39,687 nucleotides of DNA from Pirellulaceae bacterium (GTDB taxonomy: Bacteria > Planctomycetota > Planctomycetia > Pirellulales > Pirellulaceae): assembly GCA_024102795.1 (NCBI GenBank), contig JAGFJK010000490.1:1-39687 (forward strand), in the 5' to 3' direction. Made by a program: the position numbers and the translations under genes. Shown one piece after another: positions 1 to 7,021 of this stretch; within the stretch, counting starts at the first letter, position 1, and each line of letters starts with the position of its first letter. The notes beneath the pieces were generated by a model. It had not been told where the DNA came from and did no database searches. It saw only the letters and a list, made by a program, of their open reading frames with translations.

Positions 1-424
1 TTCTTCGTCGTCAGAGTTTAGAGCGTAGCAAGAGCGTCCTCGGCGTTCCCGTACGCCGAAGGCGTTCCACAGTCACAGCCCAGGGTCGCCCGCTTCGGGC
101 GCACCCTGGGTGTGGCCGTGATTTTGACATCTCTTGTACGCCGAAGGCGTTGCACAAGGCGCCTTGTTCAACGCCTGCGGCGTAAAGACAGCGCGGCAGT
201 CGAAACGAAGGGCCACCCATCTGCCTTGGAGTCACGCGCTTTGGAGGTACTAAACACCGTCGTTCCAACGCCTTATAAGCTGCACGATCTCGAGGCTGGG
301 GAGGGGCCTGTGGGGTTCGAGTGAATGCGTCCGGTGGCGTTTGATTGTTGCCGCCAACCAGCCAAGTTATGATGGCGACGTCGGATTGTCTCGATCGCGA
401 GTTTCGTCCAGAGAGGTCTTCCCC
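1..424. repeat. Intergenic stretch of dispersed palindromic repeats
   Basis: No gene is supported here. The stretch holds an imperfect hairpin at 79-110 (arms CCCAGGGT-CGCCCG and CGGGCG-C-ACCCTGGG around CTT). The motif ACGCCGAAGGCGT, itself a palindrome, occurs twice (52-64 and 138-150), and a palindrome CAAGGCGCCTTG lies near 154-165. Reading frames through it give arginine-rich, low-complexity peptides. It looks like a decayed dispersed repeat of the kind common between planctomycete genes. The last part, near 411-416 (GAGAGG), is the ribosome-binding site of the following gene. Confidence 0.55.
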
Positions 425-2512
425 GTGCATTCGCTTTTCACACGCGCCGTGCCGCTGATCGCCGCCTGTGCCTGGTTGGGGTCGCTGTCTGGCGGGTCGT
501 TGGCGGCGGACCAGTTCGACGCCGTGCGCGGCCGGATCGAACAGCGGCTGGTCGAATCGCAGGCGGCGTCGCTGGCGGTTGCCGTGGCCCGCGACGGCGA
601 GATTCTCTGGCAGCAGGGTTTCGGCTGGGCCAACCGCGAGCGGCGGCAACCGGCCACCGAGCATACGATCTACTCGCTGGCTTCGATCTCGAAGCCCATC
701 ACCGCCACCGGCTTGATGCTGCTGGTCCAGCAGGGCAAGCTGCACCTGGACCAGCCGGCCAATCAGTATCTGGGAGCGGCCGGCCTGACCGCTCGCGTGG
801 GCGACGCCTCGGACGCCACGCTGCGGCGACTGGCCAACCACACGGCCGGGCTGCCGCTGCATTACCAGTTCTTCTATCAGGACGAACCGTTTCCCGTTCC
901 GCCGCGCGACGAATCGATCCGCCGCTACGGTCAACTGCTGTTCGAACCCGGCTGGCGATACCAGTACGCCAATTTTGGCTACGGCGTGCTGGATTACATT
1001 ATCGAGCGGCAGTCGGGGCTGAGTTACGCCGATTTCATGCGCCGCGAGGTGTTCCTGCCGCTGGACATGACCCGCACGGCGATTGGCGTGCCGGCGGAAC
1101 TGGCTGCGTACCAGGCCGTGCGATATCACGATCAGGAGCCGTTGCCGTTCTACGACTTCGATCATCCCGGAGCGTCGGCCGTCTACAGTTCGGCTCACGA
1201 CCTGGTGCGGTTCGGCATGTTCCATCTGGGCCAGCTCGGACCGCGGCAGAAAGAGATCCTCAACGACCTGTCGCGAGCGGAGATGCAGCGGCCCACCGCG
1301 GTTGTCGGGCCGCAGGTCGGTTACGGCGTGGGCTGGTTCATTAACGAAGACGAGCACGGAGTGCGGACCGTGAGCCACACCGGCGGCATGGGAGGCGTGC
1401 GCACCCGTTTGACGCTGGTCCCTGACGAACGCCTGGTGGTGGTCGCACTGTGCAACAGCAGTACGAACCTGCCGCTGGATGCCACGCAGTGGATTCTGGC
1501 CGAGCTGCTGCCGCGGTACGCCGAGCGGCGCGAGGCCGCTCGCCAGGCCGCCGCGCGACCATCCGCAGGCGAACCTCAAAAAACCGAACCGCCGGCCTTT
1601 GAACCGCCCGGGGAACTGGTCGGCCACTGGAAGGGCGAAATCGACACCTGGCAGGGCCGCCGGCCGCTTGAGCTGTGGGTCCAGCCGGATGGCGACATCC
1701 ATGTGCAGCTTGCCGGCCAGCTCAAGACGTTACTCAACCGGCCCCGGATCGAGGACGGTTGCTTGTGGGGCGAACTGCTCGGCGACATCGCCACCGAGGA
1801 CGCCAACCGGCGGCCTTACCACCTGCACATGCGATTGCGGCTGCGAGGGACGACCATGCGGGGCGCGTGCCGCACGCTCTCGCAGCCCGGTCCGCGGCCC
1901 GGCAACGCGCTCAGCTACTGGACTCACCTGGTGAAACAACCGCTGGCGGTCTCCGAACCGACGGCGCTGCTGGACGCCACGGGTCTGGCCAACTGGAAAG
2001 TGGCCCAGGAGAACGATTTCGAGAAGCACGGACCGGTCGAGTACCGCGACGGCCAGTTGCTGTTGGGCCAGGGCAAACCGGGAACCGCCGTCCGCTGGAA
2101 GCGCGACTTTCCCCGCAGCGGCTACCAGGTGACGCTCGACGCCAAGCGCGTGGCCGGCGACGACTTCTTCTGTGGCCTGACGTTCCCGGTGGGCGATTCG
2201 TACTGCTCACTGATTCTCGGCGGCTGGGGAGGCGGCGTCACGGGACTCTCGAACATCGACGACATGGCGGCCGTCGAAAACGAAACGACCGGCTACGTCA
2301 AGTTCGAGCAGGACCGCTGGTACCGGGTGCGGCTGCGCGTGACCGACGAGCGAATTGCCGCCTGGGTGGACGACGAGCAGATTGTGGACGTCGCCCGCAA
2401 GGACCGCAAGTTCTCGATCTGGTGGGAACAGGAGCCGGTGCGGCCCTTCGGCATCGCCACCTGGAACACGGCCGCCGCGCTGCGCAACATCCGCCTGGAG
2501 CCGGCCAGGTAG
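425..2512 (+). CDS. Secreted serine hydrolase (class C beta-lactamase family) with C-terminal beta domain
   Basis: Predicted exported penicillin-binding-protein-like esterase or peptidase of 695 aa. The GTG start is chosen because a GAGAGG ribosome site precedes it by 8 nt and a signal peptide follows at once (ending near SLAADQ). The catalytic core shows S-I-S-K (about residues 87-90, nucleophile and general base), Y-A-N (about 181-183) and H-T-G-G (about 318), the three motifs of the PF00144 family. From about residue 400 a lipocalin-like stretch follows, and from about 530 to the end a domain resembling the 3-keto-disaccharide hydrolase/LamG-like fold of planctomycetes (YRDGQLLLGQ; WYRVRLRV; IAAWVDDEQIVD). 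The substrate cannot be read from sequence; a cell-wall peptide or ester is possible. It is convergent with the ATPase gene at 2551. An upstream in-frame TTG at 341 would put 28 residues before the signal peptide and is less likely. Confidence 0.85.
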   Translation: MHSLFTRAVPLIAACAWLGSLSGGSLAADQFDAVRGRIEQRLVESQAASLAVAVARDGEILWQQGFGWANRERRQPATEHTIYSLASISKPITATGLMLLVQQGKLHLDQPANQYLGAAGLTARVGDASDATLRRLANHTAGLPLHYQFFYQDEPFPVPPRDESIRRYGQLLFEPGWRYQYANFGYGVLDYIIERQSGLSYADFMRREVFLPLDMTRTAIGVPAELAAYQAVRYHDQEPLPFYDFDHPGASAVYSSAHDLVRFGMFHLGQLGPRQKEILNDLSRAEMQRPTAVVGPQVGYGVGWFINEDEHGVRTVSHTGGMGGVRTRLTLVPDERLVVVALCNSSTNLPLDATQWILAELLPRYAERREAARQAAARPSAGEPQKTEPPAFEPPGELVGHWKGEIDTWQGRRPLELWVQPDGDIHVQLAGQLKTLLNRPRIEDGCLWGELLGDIATEDANRRPYHLHMRLRLRGTTMRGACRTLSQPGPRPGNALSYWTHLVKQPLAVSEPTALLDATGLANWKVAQENDFEKHGPVEYRDGQLLLGQGKPGTAVRWKRDFPRSGYQVTLDAKRVAGDDFFCGLTFPVGDSYCSLILGGWGGGVTGLSNIDDMAAVENETTGYVKFEQDRWYRVRLRVTDERIAAWVDDEQIVDVARKDRKFSIWWEQEPVRPFGIATWNTAAALRNIRLEPAR

Positions 2513-2550
2513 ACGCCGTCGCGGAAGGCGCCGTCGCGGGAGGCGCCGGG

Positions 2551-5505
2551 CTACGAAGTGACCGGCGGGCGAAGCTGCAGCGAGGCAGTCAGAAACTCGT
2601 CCAGGGCGCCGCGCCAGAGTTCCTTGAGGTTGTGCACGGTGACGCCGGTCCGCTGATCCTTGGCGAATTGCCTGGGGCGTAACGCGTAATGACGGGCAAT
2701 CTGATCGCCAACGTCGGCGGCGGCCGTATTCGCCAGTTGCTCATCCATCCGCCGCCGTTCGGCCAGCACCAGGTCGCTGGCCGCTGCCGCGGCTTCCTCG
2801 GCGCTCAGATCATTGCGAACCGTGATTGCCAGACCGCTGGGGCGATGCGTGGTCTGGACCTGCGTGCGGTATCGCGAGCAGCGCAGTCCGGCCCCCTTGT
2901 CGCGGCGGGAAACGACTTGCAGTTCCGCCACCCGGTCGCCGCCATCCTCGACTATCGGCAACACGCGGACCTTGACGTAATGCGTTTCGCGCGGTCCGTG
3001 CTCGCTGCGGCCGATCGTGAATTCGTGTATCCCCTCCTCGCCCCGCAGCACACCGTAGATCGCCACGCCTTCCAACTGCAGGATCAGTTCCCCCGTGCGT
3101 TTGGGCCCCAGCAACTGCTCGTGGACCACGCGGGCGGTAAAACCCTTGCGCTGAGCCCAGCCCAGGTACATGTCGCCCAGCCGTCCGGCGTAATCCTCTT
3201 CGGACGGGTCGCCGTCCAGGGCGGAAATCACCAGGAACGCGTCGCAGCGGTCGCGGCGTTCGGGGCAGTGCAGGCTGTAGCGCAGAAGTTCGGCTTGCCG
3301 CCGCGCGGATCGCACTCGTTCCGCCACGTGCGTGAGTTGCCGCGTATCGCCGGCGGCCTGCGAACGTTGGTGCTGGGCCAGCAATTCCTCCCAGTGGCGA
3401 TGGACGTCGCCCACGGCTTCCAACAGGCGTTCCAGTCGGTAGAGGTCGGTCAGCGTTTCGCGGGCCGCCTGCGGATCGTCCCAGAAGTTGACGGCCGACG
3501 TCCGCGCGACCAGTTCGCTCTTCTGTCCCACCAGGTCGCGCTGTCGGCACTGGTCCACCAGGCTCTCCACCATCTGGCCCAGTTCGTGCAGTTCCTCCTG
3601 GATTCGCGCCGGTTTCAGCCGCGATTTGGCTCCATCCAATGGGTTGACCACCGTCACTCCGCGTCGCAGCGACTGCGAGTTGCGGGTTTGCCGATCGTGC
3701 ACAATCTTCAGCACCACGCGATCTCCCGCCGGCAGTAGCCGCAACAAGGCCGGGCGGTCGTCGCCAGTGATCTGAGCCAGTTGGCGGGCGATGGGCAGCA
3801 GCGCCAGCCGTTCGACCGCCCGCTTGAGCGGCCGGGCTCCGTAGGCGGGATGGAAACCGGCCTCGGCCAGGATGTCGATCACGCCGGGGTCCACGTCCAG
3901 CCGTAACTGGCGCCGAGTAATGCCGCTGCGCAGCAGCACGTGCCCCAGCTCGCGCCGTGCCAGCAGCCGGACATGCTCCCGCTGCAACTGGCGAAACGTA
4001 ACGATCCGATCGATGCGGTTGATCAGTTCGGGGCGGAACACGGCTCGCAGCGCCTGGTTGATCGACTCCCGCAACGAGTCCTCCGGCCTCTCGGCGGCGA
4101 ACCCCAACGAGGAACCTTCCGTAATCTCGCTGCCCAGATTCGACGTCATGATGACAATCGTCTGAGTGAAATCGACCGCTTCGCCGCCGGCATCGCTCAG
4201 CCGCCCGGCGTCGAACAGTTGCAGCAGCAGGTCGAAGATGTTGTCGTGCGCCTTCTCGATTTCGTCCAGCAGAATCACCGCGAACGGCTGCTGGCGGACG
4301 CGGGCCAGCAGGTTGCCGGACTGGGCGGGCGATCCATCGTGCGCCGGTCGGCCGATCAGTTTCTCGAACGAATGAAAGTCCTTGAACTCCGACATGTCCA
4401 AACGGATCATGCGCTCGGCGCTGCCGAAGATGAACTCGGCCAGCGCCTTGGCCAGCTCCGTCTTGCCCACGCCCGTCGGTCCGACAAAACAGAGAACTCC
4501 CAGCGGCTTCTTCGGGTCGGTCAAGCCGGCCTTGATCAGCGTGATCAGGTCGATCACGGTATCCAGCGCTTCCTTCTGTCCGATCACGCGAGCCTCGAAG
4601 AACTCGCGGACTTGCTTCAGGTCCAGCGCGCGGGAATCGTCCAGCAGCAGGCTGGGGATGCCGGTAAACGACTCCAGCGCCTGCACGACGTCTTCGTAGC
4701 TGGTCTCGATCCGCTCCGGCCGCCGCCGCATCAGCTCCAGCGCGTGCCGCTTGTGGTTGACCAGGTGTTCGATCAACTGCACGCCTCCGCCCGGCGGCGC
4801 CGTGCCGGGAAAGTACAGTCGGCCGAACTGCCGGATGGCCGCCAGGGCGCCGGCGGACCAGTCCAGCGGCACGCCCAGGTCGTATTCCAGCAGCTCGCCG
4901 CTGACCGCCGCCACCTGCCGCAGCACCTCGTCAACCGCCTCGTCCGTCTGCGGATCGATGCGAAAGACGCTGAAGATCTTCTTGAACCAGGGGAACCGTT
5001 CCACTCCCTGCCGATACGTCTCCTCGGTGCATTCGCCGATCAACACCAGTTCGCCCCGCTCGACAAACGGGACCACCACCGACGCCATGTTCTCCTCGGA
5101 ACGGGCGTGCCGGCCCGCACCGGTCAGGTTCGCGACGTCGGTGCAGTACACGGCCACTTGTGCGGATCGCTCAGCAACCGCCAGCAGCCCGTGGATGCGC
5201 GTCTGCCACTCGCCCAGGTACTGCGTGCCGGCCATGATCTGCGAGGTGGATGTTTCCAGAAACACCCAGGGCCGCTTCCGCCGCGTGCCGGCGCGATAAA
5301 TCATCTGTCGGAGAATCGCCGACTTGCCGCAGCCTGAAGGACCCACCACCAGAAACGAATTCTGCCGGGCGTTCTCCAGGTGGCGAATCAGCAGTTCCAC
5401 CTCGCGGTCCCGCCCGAAAGCCGCCGACGTGGTTTCCGCCAGTCGCTTGTTCAGCACCTGGCCGAATTCCTCCAGTCGGGCAATCAAATTCGGATCGAGA
5501 GCCAT
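2551..5505 (-). CDS. Clp-type double AAA+ ATPase fused to a GGQ-less release-factor-like module
   Basis: Protein of 984 aa. The ATG at 5505 is chosen because the longer frame upstream overlaps the WD40 gene and has no conserved content. Residues about 25-285 form a first AAA+ domain with Walker A GPSGCGKS (55-62), but the Walker B position reads VAVYCTD and the arginine-finger region reads FPWFKK, so it is probably inactive. Residues about 295-600 form an intact ClpA/B/C-type second AAA+ domain: GPTGVGKT (342-349), LLDEIEKAH (412-420), TSN (454-456), RPELINRID (491-499), GARPLKR (556-562), plus SLGF (466-469) where ClpC/ClpA carry the ClpP-binding loop. There is no Clp N-domain or M-domain. 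Residues about 625-984 align by eye with RF2: VNFWDDP near 672-678, MYLGWAQRKGF 779-789, GEEGIH 822-827, THRPSGL 886-892, GALDEF 966-971. GGQ is replaced by AGL (872-874). It is last in a minus-strand run, 46 bp after the WD40 gene. Confidence 0.85.
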   Translation of the reverse strand: MALDPNLIARLEEFGQVLNKRLAETTSAAFGRDREVELLIRHLENARQNSFLVVGPSGCGKSAILRQMIYRAGTRRKRPWVFLETSTSQIMAGTQYLGEWQTRIHGLLAVAERSAQVAVYCTDVANLTGAGRHARSEENMASVVVPFVERGELVLIGECTEETYRQGVERFPWFKKIFSVFRIDPQTDEAVDEVLRQVAAVSGELLEYDLGVPLDWSAGALAAIRQFGRLYFPGTAPPGGGVQLIEHLVNHKRHALELMRRRPERIETSYEDVVQALESFTGIPSLLLDDSRALDLKQVREFFEARVIGQKEALDTVIDLITLIKAGLTDPKKPLGVLCFVGPTGVGKTELAKALAEFIFGSAERMIRLDMSEFKDFHSFEKLIGRPAHDGSPAQSGNLLARVRQQPFAVILLDEIEKAHDNIFDLLLQLFDAGRLSDAGGEAVDFTQTIVIMTSNLGSEITEGSSLGFAAERPEDSLRESINQALRAVFRPELINRIDRIVTFRQLQREHVRLLARRELGHVLLRSGITRRQLRLDVDPGVIDILAEAGFHPAYGARPLKRAVERLALLPIARQLAQITGDDRPALLRLLPAGDRVVLKIVHDRQTRNSQSLRRGVTVVNPLDGAKSRLKPARIQEELHELGQMVESLVDQCRQRDLVGQKSELVARTSAVNFWDDPQAARETLTDLYRLERLLEAVGDVHRHWEELLAQHQRSQAAGDTRQLTHVAERVRSARRQAELLRYSLHCPERRDRCDAFLVISALDGDPSEEDYAGRLGDMYLGWAQRKGFTARVVHEQLLGPKRTGELILQLEGVAIYGVLRGEEGIHEFTIGRSEHGPRETHYVKVRVLPIVEDGGDRVAELQVVSRRDKGAGLRCSRYRTQVQTTHRPSGLAITVRNDLSAEEAAAAASDLVLAERRRMDEQLANTAAADVGDQIARHYALRPRQFAKDQRTGVTVHNLKELWRGALDEFLTASLQLRPPVTS

Positions 5506-5551
5506 ACGCGACTCGCTGGGCGCACGTGACGGACACCGCCGCCCGTCCCGG

Positions 5552-7003
5552 CTACGGCCGCGGCAGCCCGGGAGCAGCGGTGAAGCCCACGACCTGGCTG
5601 CCGTCCTGCACGTTCCAGATCCGCACCTCGCCGTTGAACCCGCCGCTGGCCAGCCGCTGGCTGCCGGCGTGCCAGGCCACGGACAAGGCCCAGTCGGTGT
5701 GGCCGCTGTACGAACGCACCTGCTGGTGGCTCTTGGCGTCGAACTGCCGGACCGTCTTGTCGGCCGAACTGGCCAGCAGGAAATCGCCGCCCCGCACCAG
5801 CTTGAACACCTCGCCGCCAAAACCGACGTCGGCCGTTTTCTTCCCGTCGGCGATCTGCCAGCGGTGCAACTTGTTGTCGGCGCCACTGGAATAGACTTCC
5901 TTGCCCTCCGGATGAAACGCGACGCCTCGCACGGGTTGCGCGTGACCCGAATAGGTGACCAGCAACTCACCCTTCTCCACGTCGAACACCTTGGCCGTCT
6001 TGTCGCGGCTGGCCGAGGCCAGCCTGGTGCCGTCGTCGCTCCAGGCCACCGCGGTGACCCAGTCCGAGTGGCTGGTCAGCGTCAGCTTCTCTTCGCCCGC
6101 CGGCATCTCGTACACCCGGATCACGCCGTCGGCCGCGGCCGTGGCCAGCCGCTTTCCGGCCGGGTCCCAAGCCACGTCCAGCACCACGTCGCCGGTGGTG
6201 CCCAGCACCTTGAGCAGTTCGCCGGTGGCCGCGTCGTAAATCCGCGTCTCGCCCAGCCGCCCGGGCGAACCGCCACCGGCCACGATCTGCGATCCGTCCG
6301 GGCTGAACGCCAGCACGTATGTGCGCTGCCCCACGTTGCCAATCCGCCGAGCCAGTTGACCGTCCGCCGCGTTCCAGACGGTCAGCTCGTGATAGCCGCC
6401 GGCGACCAGCGTCTGGCCGTCGGGGCTGAAGGCCAACGCCGTGATCGGCAGCGGGTGCGCGTAGGACTCCGGCGCCGCCGGGTGCGTCGGCGGCGGCACG
6501 ATCGTCGCCAGCGGGCTCTTGGGGTCCTCGGCATCGTACTTCGCGCCGCTCTCGATCCAGCGGCGGATGAGCGCCAACTGCTCGGCCGGCAACGGGTCGC
6601 CGTCCAGCGGCATCCGCTCCGCCTCGTCGTCACTGATCATCCGCCGAAACGCCTCGCTGCTGTCCACGTCGCCGGCCACGAACCCCGGAGCCTCCGAAGC
6701 ACCGGCCTGCATCAGCCGTTCGAAACTATCGACTCGCCAGCCGCCCTCCGCCTTCTTCGGCCCGTGGCAGGCCAGGCAGTTGTCCAGCAGCAGCGGCGCC
6801 ACGTCGCGGCGGAAACTCACCTCCTCGTCCGCGCGGGCCCAGGACGCGAAAGCCAGCAGCGCGAAAATGCATAGCAGGCTGCGAAGACAGTCGCCTTTCG
6901 CTCCGCGAAAGTAGCGCGCGTCGGGATTGGATCCTGCCGGAAAGCTTGTTCTTGCACTCGCTACTTTCGCGGAGCGAAAGGCGACTATGGTCCAATTCCG
7001 CAT
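5552..7003 (-). CDS. Exported cytochrome-c-like / WD40 beta-propeller protein
   Basis: Protein of 483 aa. The N-terminal part after the signal sequence carries a planctomycete cytochrome c motif C-L-A-C-H (residues 76-80) in the context FRRDVAPLLLDNC, followed by about seven WD40 repeats (LAFSPDGQTLVAGG, VAWSDDGTRLASAS, VAFHPEGKEVYSSG and similar). Such proteins lie beside DUF1549/DUF1553 genes throughout planctomycetes; their role is unknown, and haem binding plus a protein scaffold is the usual guess. The ATG at 7003 is supported by GGGAG 6 nt upstream. The signal-peptide core (LRSLLCIFALLAFASWARA) begins only at about residue 40. The preceding 33 or so residues are encoded by an inverted-repeat element (6889-6986) inserted in frame between start codon and signal sequence. 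The gene starts 18 bp after the DUF1549/DUF1553 stop, so co-transcription is likely. Confidence 0.85.
   Translation of the reverse strand: MRNWTIVAFRSAKVASARTSFPAGSNPDARYFRGAKGDCLRSLLCIFALLAFASWARADEEVSFRRDVAPLLLDNCLACHGPKKAEGGWRVDSFERLMQAGASEAPGFVAGDVDSSEAFRRMISDDEAERMPLDGDPLPAEQLALIRRWIESGAKYDAEDPKSPLATIVPPPTHPAAPESYAHPLPITALAFSPDGQTLVAGGYHELTVWNAADGQLARRIGNVGQRTYVLAFSPDGSQIVAGGGSPGRLGETRIYDAATGELLKVLGTTGDVVLDVAWDPAGKRLATAAADGVIRVYEMPAGEEKLTLTSHSDWVTAVAWSDDGTRLASASRDKTAKVFDVEKGELLVTYSGHAQPVRGVAFHPEGKEVYSSGADNKLHRWQIADGKKTADVGFGGEVFKLVRGGDFLLASSADKTVRQFDAKSHQQVRSYSGHTDWALSVAWHAGSQRLASGGFNGEVRIWNVQDGSQVVGFTAAPGLPRP
6889..6986. repeat. 98-bp perfect inverted repeat (MITE/REP-like)
   Basis: The two 28-bp arms (6889-6916 and 6959-6986) are exact reverse complements separated by 42 bp. 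Each arm also contains its own hairpin, CTTTCGC-TCC-GCGAAAG. No transposase is present. The whole element lies inside the 5' end of the cytochrome-c/WD40 gene and is translated in frame. It resembles a short non-autonomous mobile or REP-type sequence. Confidence 0.8.
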
Positions 7004-7009
7004 CGTATG

Positions 7010-7014
7010 CTCCC
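7010..7014 (-). promoter_or_regulatory. Ribosome-binding site GGGAG deciding the WD40 gene start
   Basis: On the minus strand GGGAG lies 6 nt before the ATG at 7003, in the short gap after the upstream stop codon at 7022. It supports initiation upstream of the inserted inverted repeat rather than inside it. Confidence 0.6.
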
Positions 7015-7021
7015 ACCCGGC

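Noticed and set aside
112-324. Short plus-strand ORF in the left repeat region
   Set aside because: It is formed by dispersed repeat sequence with no ribosome site.
11-1702. Long minus-strand frame over the serine hydrolase
   Set aside because: Composition is typical antisense shadow; the opposite strand carries full catalytic motifs.
5506-5970. N-terminal extension of the Clp-RF protein
   Set aside because: It overlaps the WD40 gene in another frame and is Arg/Ser-rich; ATG at 5505 begins the conserved part.
5324-6874. Plus-strand frame of about 516 codons
   Set aside because: Antisense to the WD40 repeats and the ATPase N-terminus; no recognisable content.
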